A stretch of DNA of 64,000 nucleotides from CAYYIS01 sp964470965 (GTDB taxonomy: Bacteria > JAAXHH01 > JABIQT01), in the NCBI GenBank assembly GCA_964470965.1, contig CAYYIS010000015.1, positions 1-64,000 on the forward strand. Reading direction: 5' to 3'. Both the position numbers and the translations under genes were made by a program. Shown here one piece after another: positions 44,922 through 53,236 of this stretch. Below the pieces are notes generated by a model. The model ran no database searches. It was not told the origin of the DNA and was given only the letters and a program-made list of their open reading frames with translations. Every line of letters starts with the position of its first letter. Positions within the stretch are counted from its first letter, which is position 1.

Positions 44922-45700
44922 TGATGGTTGACTATCTGTGCTACCGGGCGCCCGCACCTATCCAGGTCGATGGCCGTCTCGATAAGGAGGCATGGCGGCA
45001 TGCTCCATGTTTGCCCCGCTTCGGCAAAATAGCAGACGGAGCGCTGGTTCCGTTCGATACACGGGCCGCTATGCTGTGGGACGAGCACAATTTCTATGTT
45101 TCGTTTCGCCTGGATGAACGGGATGTGTGGAGTACCCAGGAAGAACGGAGGGGCCTGGTATGGCAGGAGAATACAGTTGAGGTATTCATATCCGGCATCG
45201 GCGCTTATTACCAGCTTTCCCTGAATCCTATGAACCGGACTTCTGAGATGATATTTATCTGGAAGGATTCCTATATCCGGGGCGGTCGGTACGATGTGCC
45301 GGAATTCAATCTGGCTGAGCACCGGCCGATGGTATTCGGTGGTGACAGTGGACCGCATGATCCCCGGGGTATGCGCTGGGGTTTCACCCAGTGGCATTTC
45401 CCCGGATTGCAGACAGCGGTCCGTGTGGAGGGCGACCTCAACGACCGGAACGTCATAGATCGAGGATGGAACGTTGAACTGGCATTTCCGTGGGAAGGTA
45501 TGGCACGCCTGGCCGACGGCGCAACGCCTGCGAATGATGGCGATATCTGGCGCATAGGGCTGGCCCGTCATGAAGTTATCGACCAGCGTGCCAGCCGCCA
45601 CATCGCCGTGTGGACCCCGTACCCTATGGGACAGAGTGACATGCATGCGCCGGATCGGTATCCGACGGTCAAGTTTGTTGGAGACAAAGTAATAAAATAA
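44921..45700 (+). CDS. CBM9-like protein, second of a tandem pair
   Basis: 259 residues. The ATG at 44921 shares one base with the stop of the first copy (a second ATG follows at 44924). It keeps the same strand order as the first: IQVDGRLDKEAW, RAAMLWDEHNFYVSFRLDERDV, ENTVEVFIS, YYQLSLNPM and DRGWNVELAFPWEGMARLADG. Identity to its neighbour is moderate and spread over the whole length, so the duplication is old and the copies have diverged, perhaps to bind two ligands or form a heterodimer. No signal peptide. Function is unknown. Confidence 0.85.
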   Translation: MMVDYLCYRAPAPIQVDGRLDKEAWRHAPCLPRFGKIADGALVPFDTRAAMLWDEHNFYVSFRLDERDVWSTQEERRGLVWQENTVEVFISGIGAYYQLSLNPMNRTSEMIFIWKDSYIRGGRYDVPEFNLAEHRPMVFGGDSGPHDPRGMRWGFTQWHFPGLQTAVRVEGDLNDRNVIDRGWNVELAFPWEGMARLADGATPANDGDIWRIGLARHEVIDQRASRHIAVWTPYPMGQSDMHAPDRYPTVKFVGDKVIK

Positions 45701-45711
45701 GGGATACATCG

Positions 45712-46407
45712 ATGCGTGTATTAATAACCGGTTCTGCCGGAGCCGTGGGGACAACATTGATTAAAGGCATGAGAGATCGGCATGAAATACGAGGTCTTGA
45801 TCTTGTTTCGACCCCGGACCTGGACGATGCGCTTGTCGGTGATGTGGCGGATTATCATACCGTAGAGAAAGCGGTAGATGGCATGGATGCTTTGATCCAC
45901 CTGGCAAACGTGGGGCCATCCTGGGATGAGTCACTTCAGAGCATGGTCAGTACCTATAATATTTTCGAAGCGGGACATCAGCACGGTGTCCCGCGGGTAG
46001 CCTATGCCAGCAGGGCCGGTGTTCTGCCGAGATCGTTTTATCCCGGTACCACCCAGCGCAAGGTGGATATGCCGCCTAAGCCGGACAGTTTCTATACCAT
46101 CTCCAAGGTATTCGGCGAAAGCATAGGATATATGTATTCCGTCCGGTTCGGGATGGGAGTGGTTGCCGTCCGTATCGGTAATTTCAAACGGGAACGCGAT
46201 CTACCGGAGCATCCTCATCAACTCAGCCACGGTGATTGTGTCAGGCTGTTCGAACAGGCGATTACGCACCCGGAGATTTCGTTCGAAATCGTCTTCGGCG
46301 TTTCCGACAGCGACTGGCCGCTCTATGACCTGGAACACGGCCGCTGCGCCATAGGATACGATCCGCAGGATTGCTCGATCGTGCCTGAAGATGAGAGGGA
46401 ATGGTAA
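45712..46407 (+). CDS. NAD(P)-dependent epimerase/dehydratase (uronate-dehydrogenase-like extended SDR)
   Basis: 231 residues, on the short side for an extended SDR. The Rossmann motif is LITGSAGAVGT (residues 4-14), the acidic residue for NAD is in GLDLV, and the catalytic pair is Y-T-I-S-K (YTISKVFGE). The overall pattern (HLANVG, VAYASRAGV, WPLYDLEHG near the end) resembles uronate dehydrogenases, which oxidise hexuronates to aldarolactones. If so, the operon may handle a uronic-acid-containing sulfated sugar. UDP-sugar epimerase remains possible. Confidence 0.82.
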   Translation: MRVLITGSAGAVGTTLIKGMRDRHEIRGLDLVSTPDLDDALVGDVADYHTVEKAVDGMDALIHLANVGPSWDESLQSMVSTYNIFEAGHQHGVPRVAYASRAGVLPRSFYPGTTQRKVDMPPKPDSFYTISKVFGESIGYMYSVRFGMGVVAVRIGNFKRERDLPEHPHQLSHGDCVRLFEQAITHPEISFEIVFGVSDSDWPLYDLEHGRCAIGYDPQDCSIVPEDEREW

Positions 46408-46410
46408 AGG

Positions 46411-47049
46411 GTGACGGACCCAGGCGGAAGCATGAATTTGGGAGACATCGATCAGAATCCTGAACGTGTAACGATTCGTGTGACGCTGTCGTCCGGTGAG
46501 AAGGCACGGTTGCGTCCCCTCATGGGGCATGATGCCGCAATCCTCGGTGAATACCTTTTGGGACTGTCCGATAGAACCAGGTCGTTCTACTGCCCCCATC
46601 CGTTTGATCAGGAAACCGCCGTTCGGTTATGCGCGTCCGTTAATCATGCGGAGACGTTACGGCTGGTCGCTGCTGTGGATCGGCAAGGTAGGGAACGGAT
46701 GGTGGGCTATTTTATCGTCAATCTCGGGATTCGCGCGCGAGACCGCCGACGCTATCACGTTCTGAATATCGTTTTAGACGATGCCACGGACTGTACTCTG
46801 GCGCCCTCGGTTGCGGACGATTTTCAGAACACGGGGCTCGGCAGCCTGATGATGGTCCATCTGAAGAATGTGCTCAAGCAATGCGGCAGACACCGCATCA
46901 TCCTGTGGGGCGGCGTCCAGGAAAGGAATGCCCTAGCGGTGCACTTCTACCAAAAGTTCGGTTTCGAGAAAGTAGGTGAATTCATGTTGGGTACCGCAGG
47001 GGACCATCGGACCGGCACAAACAACTTCGACATGATGGCCACCATTTGA
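46411..47049 (+). CDS. GNAT-family N-acetyltransferase
   Basis: 212 residues with a GTG at 46411; an ATG at 46432 is a reasonable alternative. The acetyl-CoA pyrophosphate loop is in DFQNTGLGSLMMVHL (Q/N-x-x-G-x-G), followed by NALAVHFYQKFGFEKVGEF, the usual fourth motif. It acetylates an amine of unknown identity and is the last gene of the sulfatase/CBM9 operon. The 100-bp convergent gap after it shows only weak inverted repeats. Confidence 0.85.
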   Translation: MTDPGGSMNLGDIDQNPERVTIRVTLSSGEKARLRPLMGHDAAILGEYLLGLSDRTRSFYCPHPFDQETAVRLCASVNHAETLRLVAAVDRQGRERMVGYFIVNLGIRARDRRRYHVLNIVLDDATDCTLAPSVADDFQNTGLGSLMMVHLKNVLKQCGRHRIILWGGVQERNALAVHFYQKFGFEKVGEFMLGTAGDHRTGTNNFDMMATI

Positions 47050-47152
47050 AGAATGAGGAGGATTGGCTTTTCACAACAAGTGTTTCCTCTTCTGCCCCGT
47101 TAACTACACAAAGGCAAAAAATTTCCTTAGCGACATTACTTCATCCTCACCT

Positions 47153-48745
47153 TTAAAGCCCGAATACGAAAATTGAGGACCCGGCGGCCATGACGATGTA
47201 TTGCTTGCCGTCCAAGGCATAGGAAATGGGGTTTGTGTTGATGCCGCCACCGGCCTGAAAATCCCAAAGCAGGTCGCCGGTCAGAGCATCGAGCACGAAC
47301 ATATTGCCTTCGTTTGCGCCGCTGAAGATGATATTGCCGGCAGTGGACAGGACGCCGGACCAGGGCGGTGTGTGCAGGCGGAACTCCCATTTCTGTTCCC
47401 CGGTCAGCACGTCGAGCGCTCTTACTGCACCATAGGCTTCATCGCCGGAAAGCGCCTGCTCGCCGCCGCCCAGATAGGGTTTACCCTCTTCGTATTCCAC
47501 TTCAAACTTGTAGTAATAGGCCCCCATCTCGCGCACCGGTACGTAAATTGTCCGGTTCTTCGGACTGTAGGAGGGACTGAACCAGTTGGTGGCGCCCTGC
47601 AGACTCGGATACACCAGATTCCCCTCTTCCGTAGGCTCCGTGCCGGGTATTACGATGGGGCGCCCGCTCTCATCCAGACCCTTCGCCCAGGTCTGTTTCG
47701 CGTACGGTGCCCCGTGAAGGTACTCCCCGGTTTCCCTGTCGAAGACGTAGTAGAATGCGTTCCGGTTGGCCGTGACCACCAGCTTACGAAGTTGACCGTT
47801 TATCTCCGCATCTACCAGCACGGGGATCTGGTTGGCGTCCCAGTCGTGTGTATCATGCGGAGTGAACTGGAAATACCATTTGAGCCCGCCGGTATCGGCG
47901 TCCAGCGCCACCAGGGAGCAGGTGTACAGGTTGTCTCCCGGGCGCACGTCGCCGTTCCAGTCCGGACCCGGGTTCCCGATACCCCAGTACAGCAGGTTCA
48001 GCTGGGGATCGTAGGAGCCGGTGAGCCAGGTGGCGCCGGCGCCGGTTTTCCAGCTGTCCCCTCCCCAGGTATCGTTGCCGTGTTCGCCAGGTCCCGGGAT
48101 GGTGTAGAATCGCCATAAACGGTCGCCGGTCTCGGCATCGTAGGCGTCCACAAAACCCCGGATACCGGCTTCGCCGCCACTGGTACCCACGATGATTTTA
48201 CCGTCGATGGCCAGGGGCGCAAGCGTAAAGGCGTATCCCTTGCGGTTGTCGGCCACCTCAACATCCCACCGGACAGACCCTGAGTTGGCATCCAGTGCCA
48301 CGAGATGAGCATTGAGCGTGGCCACGTAAACGTTGTCGCCCAAAACGGCCACTCCCCGATTGACTCTTGGAAACCCGATGGCAAGAACACCCGGAGGCAT
48401 CGAGGGTGACCAGGTCCAAAGCTGCCGGCCTGACCGGATGTCCAGGGCCGTTACTGTACTGGGCGGTTCCGTGATATACATGACGTCGTCCACGACGATG
48501 GGAGATACTTCTATGGGTCCGCGGCGTCTGGCCTGATACACCCAGGCTACCTTCAAACCTGAAACATTATCCCTGTTGATATGCGTCAATGGTGAATACC
48601 GGTGCGAAGCGTAATTACCTGAGTAGGTCAACCAGCTGCCGATTTCTAATTCGGAGTCTAAGATTCGATCATAGTTGACCTGAGCCTCTAATTGCATGGA
48701 TGTCAGGAGAGACATTAAGCCTAAACAGAATAGTGTCGCCCTCAT
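47153..48745 (-). CDS. Periplasmic PQQ-dependent dehydrogenase (quinoprotein)
   Basis: 530 residues with signal peptide MRATLFCLGLMSLLTSMQLEA. Eight beta-propeller blades carry the W-motif A-x-D-x-x-T-G-x-x-x-W (VDAYDAETGDRLW, VALDADTGGLKW, VLDALTGDLLW). The catalytic Asp region is HDTHDWDANQ and a WGGDSW stretch lines the PQQ site. No fused haem domain is visible and no vicinal disulfide, so electrons would go to the di-haem cytochrome whose stop overlaps its start by 4 bp. The substrate alcohol, sugar or amine is unknown. Confidence 0.92.
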   Translation of the reverse strand: MRATLFCLGLMSLLTSMQLEAQVNYDRILDSELEIGSWLTYSGNYASHRYSPLTHINRDNVSGLKVAWVYQARRRGPIEVSPIVVDDVMYITEPPSTVTALDIRSGRQLWTWSPSMPPGVLAIGFPRVNRGVAVLGDNVYVATLNAHLVALDANSGSVRWDVEVADNRKGYAFTLAPLAIDGKIIVGTSGGEAGIRGFVDAYDAETGDRLWRFYTIPGPGEHGNDTWGGDSWKTGAGATWLTGSYDPQLNLLYWGIGNPGPDWNGDVRPGDNLYTCSLVALDADTGGLKWYFQFTPHDTHDWDANQIPVLVDAEINGQLRKLVVTANRNAFYYVFDRETGEYLHGAPYAKQTWAKGLDESGRPIVIPGTEPTEEGNLVYPSLQGATNWFSPSYSPKNRTIYVPVREMGAYYYKFEVEYEEGKPYLGGGEQALSGDEAYGAVRALDVLTGEQKWEFRLHTPPWSGVLSTAGNIIFSGANEGNMFVLDALTGDLLWDFQAGGGINTNPISYALDGKQYIVMAAGSSIFVFGL

Positions 48746-49545
48746 TTTTTACCTCTCATACTGGCGAGATATGCCACGAGATCGTCAATCTCCTCCGGTG
48801 AGAATGCGTCTCCGTAGGACGGCATAATACTCTGAGCCGGTTCCCGGTGGATGGCCTTTACCTCCTGCTTCCTAAAGGAATGATATTTTTTATCTATATC
48901 GCGAATTTGAATCGTCAACGTATCTTCGTTGATGCGCACGCCACGGATCACCTGCCCGTCTTCTGTTTCGATACGAACGACTAGGAATGTTTTAAATCCG
49001 CGAAGGTTTTTCGTCATATTATCCGCTGGGTGCTGTATGGCTGTGCGGAGATAAGCCAATCCTCGTTGTGTACCAACCTCACTAAGTTCCGGTCCCAGGC
49101 TGGTGCCGTGGCCGTTGACAATATGACAGGTACCGCAATCACCTTTTTCGAATATCTGACTGCCCCTTGCGGGATTTCCCGCGACAGGCTTACCCACGGT
49201 TGCTCCCATGGTTTTTACAAAATGGGCTACCTGAATTGCATAAGGCTCCGTGATGATGAGACCGCCACCCGGCATTCCTGTACCGGGGATGCCGAAACGT
49301 ATCACTCTTATCAGCGCGTCGAGATCCGGCGCGTTGGGCAGTACGGCGCGGGAAAGACTCGGTCCGGTGCCGCCATCGCCTTTGACACCGTGACAACGGG
49401 CACAGTATCCTACATACACTGTTTTGCCCAGGTCGAGGTCTATTTTTTCTCTACGATCGGTCGTCTGGGCTGAGCCAAGAGTGGTGAAACACGCCGCAAG
49501 AATTAGCGCCAGGCGGCGCATGGTACGACATATGCTGGAGTCCAC
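48742..49545 (-). CDS. Periplasmic di-haem cytochrome c with a PVC-type haem-binding C-terminus
   Basis: 267 residues from a GTG at 49545 with GGAGG 6 nt upstream; a later Met at residue 9 starts the signal peptide proper (MRRLALILAACFTTLGSAQ). Two C-x-x-C-H haem sites: CARCH (about residue 48) and CGTCH (about residue 136), with Met ligands likely in GTGMPGG and SIMPSYGDAF. The second half, with an extra beta insertion (RIETEDGQVIRGVRINEDTLTIQ), is the Pirellula/Verrucomicrobium-type haem domain. It is the natural electron acceptor for the adjoining PQQ dehydrogenase. Confidence 0.93.
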   Translation of the reverse strand: MDSSICRTMRRLALILAACFTTLGSAQTTDRREKIDLDLGKTVYVGYCARCHGVKGDGGTGPSLSRAVLPNAPDLDALIRVIRFGIPGTGMPGGGLIITEPYAIQVAHFVKTMGATVGKPVAGNPARGSQIFEKGDCGTCHIVNGHGTSLGPELSEVGTQRGLAYLRTAIQHPADNMTKNLRGFKTFLVVRIETEDGQVIRGVRINEDTLTIQIRDIDKKYHSFRKQEVKAIHREPAQSIMPSYGDAFSPEEIDDLVAYLASMRGKK

Positions 49546-49573
49546 AAACAGCCTCCAATATGTAGGGGATGGG

Positions 49574-51016
49574 CTACGAGAGGGCTTCGTTACCTATACG
49601 TATAATCTCATCTATCAGAAAGTCAATATCTTCTTTCCGGGTTCTATAATTTACGATACAGACCCGGAGGGAATACCGACCGTCTAGTTCGGTCGGAGAC
49701 ATATAACAGTGCCCTTCGGCGATGATGGTGTCTGTGATGTGGCGGTTCAGTTTGTTCAGGGCATCCGGGGAGGATAAATTCTCGGGTACGTAACGAAAAC
49801 AGGTGATACTCAACTCTGACCCGAGCGGTTCCAGCAGAGATTCCTTTTCTATGCGTTCATCGAGATAGAGCCGTAGTTCGATATCGTGCTGAATCGCGGC
49901 ACGAATCTTACCCAAGCCTCGCGATTTCAGGATGGTCCACACCTTTAAACCACGAAACCGGCGTGACAACTCCAGGCCGTGATCGAACAAAGCATACTGT
50001 TCCATGGGATCCGTCTGGGTGATGGCCGTGTATTCGCTTGCCAGGCTGAAGGCGTGGCGGGAGGCGGATTCGTCTCTGATCAGAATGCAGCCTGTGTCGA
50101 CGGGTACAAACAGCCATTTGTGGGGGTCCAGAGAGAGGGAATCCGCCTGTGCGAACGCGTCCGCCATCCAACGGTATGCTTCGGTTGTCACGGCCGGCGC
50201 GCCGTAACTGCCGTCAATATGGTACCAGATTCCGTGTTGTTTACAGATTTCCGCAATCTCATCGATCTCATCAATAGCGCCGGTATTGGCCGTACCCGCG
50301 GAGGCACACACCGCTGCCGCGGTGAAACCGGCGGCCTTGTCTTCGTCAATTTTCCGTCGTAACGCATCCGTATTCATACGTCGTCTTTCGTCTAATTCAA
50401 GTAGCCGGATGTTTTCTGGCGGCAGCCCCATGAGTAGAAGCGCCTTTTTCATAGACACGTGTCCCTCCCGCGACAAATAGACCGTAAGCCGATCCCGGGA
50501 ACCAGGGCGGAGACCGGAAGTCGTTTCCGTATGTGTCACCGCGCAGGCCAGTCCGTGAAAGTTGGCGGAAGAACCGCCGCTGACGAGCAGTCCGCCGTTG
50601 CCGTTGAACCCTGTCAGGGCGTCCAGCCAGCGCACGGCGAGCCGCTCCATCTCGGTGGCGGAAGGAGCCGACCGCCACGCGGTCACCGGCTGGTTGACAG
50701 CGGATGCAAGCGCATCGGCGAACATGCCGAGCGGGTCGGCGGAAGTGCATACGTATCCGAAGAACCGGGGATGCCCGTTGCGGCGACAATAGGGCAGGAC
50801 GTACTCCCGCCACAGGGCGAATGTTTCGGCTGCATCGCCTTCCTGTTCCGGTAGCGGCTCTTCCAGCAAGCGGCGCAGATGCTGTCCCGATATTGGCCTG
50901 AGCACCGGCCCGGACTGTTCGGCCTGTACAGCTTCTAGCATCATTTCGACGATCTGTGTGCCGAGCACCCGGAATTCATCGGGGGGTATATCGAAGGATA
51001 TCTCTTCTATGGACAT
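49574..51016 (-). CDS. PLP-dependent group II decarboxylase (aromatic-L-amino-acid type)
   Basis: 480 residues from the ATG at 51016, which shares a base with the upstream GNAT stop and has AAGGAGAA before it. Features: HPRFFGYVCTSADPLGMFADALASAVNQ near residues 87-115, LLVSGGSSANFHGL (cofactor phosphate loop), HIDGSYGA, and the PLP Lys300 in SLDPHKWLFVP. The pattern fits aromatic amino-acid decarboxylases (Trp, Tyr, DOPA) more than glutamate decarboxylase. It makes an amine in the cytoplasm. The cytochrome gene follows after 28 bp, linking amine formation to a periplasmic oxidation chain, but the connection is only positional. Confidence 0.93.
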   Translation of the reverse strand: MSIEEISFDIPPDEFRVLGTQIVEMMLEAVQAEQSGPVLRPISGQHLRRLLEEPLPEQEGDAAETFALWREYVLPYCRRNGHPRFFGYVCTSADPLGMFADALASAVNQPVTAWRSAPSATEMERLAVRWLDALTGFNGNGGLLVSGGSSANFHGLACAVTHTETTSGLRPGSRDRLTVYLSREGHVSMKKALLLMGLPPENIRLLELDERRRMNTDALRRKIDEDKAAGFTAAAVCASAGTANTGAIDEIDEIAEICKQHGIWYHIDGSYGAPAVTTEAYRWMADAFAQADSLSLDPHKWLFVPVDTGCILIRDESASRHAFSLASEYTAITQTDPMEQYALFDHGLELSRRFRGLKVWTILKSRGLGKIRAAIQHDIELRLYLDERIEKESLLEPLGSELSITCFRYVPENLSSPDALNKLNRHITDTIIAEGHCYMSPTELDGRYSLRVCIVNYRTRKEDIDFLIDEIIRIGNEALS

Positions 51017-52098
51017 CAGTTCTCCTTTTCTCTCCGGACCCGCTCTTCCTGCCACTGAAATCTACTGCCGTAATAATCATCCCGTCCGCGGATATGTCGC
51101 GCATCATGTGACAGGTGTTTTCTATATATAAGAAGATCTGCCGTGCCATCATCAAGGAGCAGCTGCTGCCTGAGGCGGCCTGCTTCTGAGAACCCGGCGT
51201 CATACAGCAGATTTTTTTGTTCTTCATCGCGATCGGAAATTTGAATCTGCAAAATGGTAATATGAAGCCGTGTTGCTTTTGATTCGATGGCACGGATTAG
51301 GTCCGCGGCCTGACCCAGGTACTCTGGGATTACGCGAAACGTCAGATCCGCAACATGCTGTTCGTAATAGGTGTTATATCGAGTCGCAGCCGCTGCGCCC
51401 ACCACACGATGGCCTTGATTTTCCAACACGACGAAGGCTCCGGCGTCGCCCTCCGTCTGTTTCATGAGCTTCGAAAAATGCTGTTCGTACCGTGTATCTG
51501 AGAAGCAGTGTGATATGTAATCTTTAACGAGCCATCGTGGTTGGTGGTGATTGTACAGTGCTGTAGCGCGCGGTAAATCGCCCCAGTGTGCATCACGAAC
51601 CTGCCCGGGCCCGTTATATCCGAAATAGGTCTCATCGAACGCGTCACACCCCGGCGCCAGGTACCGCATTCCGTCCCCCACATGGTGTCTGAACCCGTAG
51701 TTTTCATAAAGGGTTCCCGCCCCGGGATTGGCTGTGCAGAGATACAGCGCCATTCCTCCGTCATCTCTAAACCGATCGATTAAATATTGTAGCAGTGCTG
51801 ATGCGACCCCTTTCCTGCGATGGTTCTCAACCGTCTGTACGAATTCCACTACTCCGACATCCCGTGTATCCGCCGGCGTGTAATACGTCATAGCACCTGC
51901 GAACTCCCCATAGATTGAACCGATGAAATAAGGTGTATACAACCACGGAGAAACCGTCCCGGATACCAGCTCATCCCGTATCACATCCCACCAGACCAGG
52001 TGAAACCACTCGTCGGGTAAGGGTGGATGGAGCACGGAGATTTTAAGTGGTTCCCCTGATTGAAGTAAGATTGTTTCAGGTAATTGTTGGTTTTTCAT
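51016..52098 (-). CDS. GNAT-family acetyltransferase, two-domain
   Basis: 360 residues, about twice a simple GNAT. The first domain (about 15-160) has the acetyl-CoA loop E-N-H-R-R-K-G-V-A-S-A-L-L and the substrate region LYENYGFRHHVG. The second half (about 170-340) has a similar strand order without a clear loop, suggesting a degenerate tandem domain. It is the first gene of the decarboxylase operon and overlaps it by 1 bp. If it acetylates the amine product it would fit the pathway; that is inference. Confidence 0.82.
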   Translation of the reverse strand: MKNQQLPETILLQSGEPLKISVLHPPLPDEWFHLVWWDVIRDELVSGTVSPWLYTPYFIGSIYGEFAGAMTYYTPADTRDVGVVEFVQTVENHRRKGVASALLQYLIDRFRDDGGMALYLCTANPGAGTLYENYGFRHHVGDGMRYLAPGCDAFDETYFGYNGPGQVRDAHWGDLPRATALYNHHQPRWLVKDYISHCFSDTRYEQHFSKLMKQTEGDAGAFVVLENQGHRVVGAAAATRYNTYYEQHVADLTFRVIPEYLGQAADLIRAIESKATRLHITILQIQISDRDEEQKNLLYDAGFSEAGRLRQQLLLDDGTADLLIYRKHLSHDARHIRGRDDYYGSRFQWQEERVRREKEN

Positions 52099-52449
52099 TG
52101 GTTCATGGATAAGAAAGGATAGATAAAAAGTACCGGGAATTTCATATAGAAGCCCGATCTTTCAACAAGAAAACAAGTCAATGAACCTGTTTTCTCTCCA
52201 GGCGGGTGCGGTCAGGCAGTATGTAATCGACAGGAAGGTTAGTGTCTCTAATGCATTGATGGAGTCAGGCGTTAGGCTGTTAAAGGCCGGCTGTATGGGC
52301 TGTCTTTCCGCCGTTTCCCGATTTCGTCCGCCGGGACCATAATGGATTCAAGTTGATATTGTGCTCATATATCGTCTTCGGAGAAGAGGCTCTCCGGCCG
52401 TGCGTGACCGTGATTAACCGTGATTAAATAATGTGTGGCCGCCCCTCGA
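52099..52449. other. Intergenic region with a 10-bp tandem repeat
   Basis: 351 bp between the GNAT start (minus) and the SDR stop (minus). It should hold the promoter of the GNAT-decarboxylase-cytochrome-PQQ operon in its left part, but no good hexamer pair is seen. At 52407-52426 the decamer accgtgatta occurs twice in direct tandem, 44 bp past the SDR gene. No coding frame looks real. Confidence 0.6.
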
Positions 52450-53223
52450 TTACGCCCAGGCCCCTTTGGCCATCAAGCCTCCGTCCACGTTGACATAAGA
52501 GCCGGTCATAAAACCGGCTTTACTGCTGGCCAGGAAGAGGACGGCATCCGCTATGTCTTCTGGTTGGCCGAGACGATTGACGGGATGAGCTTCAGCCATT
52601 TGGGACCTGAGCGCCGCTTCGTCGCCCCCGATGGACTCGAGAGCTTCATCCACAAGCGGCGTGTCGATCGTTCCCGGGTTAACGGCCAGAACCCTGATGT
52701 TGTCCTTGGCATATTCGAGGGCCAGTTGGCGAGTCAGGGACAGGTCCCCTCCCTTGCTGGCTGCGTAAGCGGATACGCCCAGGGCCGATTGCAGCCCCTG
52801 TACGCTGGCGGTGTTGATGATGACGCCCCCTCCCCGTTTGATCATCACGGGGATACAGTATTTGGACATCAGGAACCGGCTTTTTAGATTCACATTGATG
52901 ATGCGGTCCCAGGCGTCTTCCGGTAATTCATGAGCAGGCAAATAGCTGGCTGTGGGCTGAATGCCCACATTGTTGCACAAGATATCCACGCCACCCCATT
53001 CCGTCAGCGCCTTGTCAACCAGATCCTTGCAGACATTACTTAATGAGACATCCGCACACTGAAACAAGACGCCTGTTCGCTTCGAGATTTCCGCGCCGGC
53101 GGCTTCGTCGACATCCGCGCACATCACATGGGCACCCTCCCGATCGAATGCCTCGGAGATTCCCCGTCCTATCCCTTTTGCGCCGCCGGTCACAATTACG
53201 ACTTTCCCCTCAAATTCTGACAT
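52450..53223 (-). CDS. Short-chain dehydrogenase/reductase (SDR), last gene of the sulfatase operon
   Basis: 257 residues from the ATG at 53223 with AAGGAGGAGC upstream. TGGAKGIG binds the dinucleotide (about 12-19), Asp in CADVDE suggests NAD(H) preference, NNVG, NTAS, and the catalytic Y-A-A-S-K are all in place, and the C-terminus carries YVNVDGGLMAKGAW. It begins 13 nt after the sulfatase stop. In this operon it probably oxidises the alcohol freed by desulfation; the substrate is unknown. Confidence 0.93.
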   Translation of the reverse strand: MSEFEGKVVIVTGGAKGIGRGISEAFDREGAHVMCADVDEAAGAEISKRTGVLFQCADVSLSNVCKDLVDKALTEWGGVDILCNNVGIQPTASYLPAHELPEDAWDRIINVNLKSRFLMSKYCIPVMIKRGGGVIINTASVQGLQSALGVSAYAASKGGDLSLTRQLALEYAKDNIRVLAVNPGTIDTPLVDEALESIGGDEAALRSQMAEAHPVNRLGQPEDIADAVLFLASSKAGFMTGSYVNVDGGLMAKGAWA

Positions 53224-53236
53224 GACAAGCTCCTCC

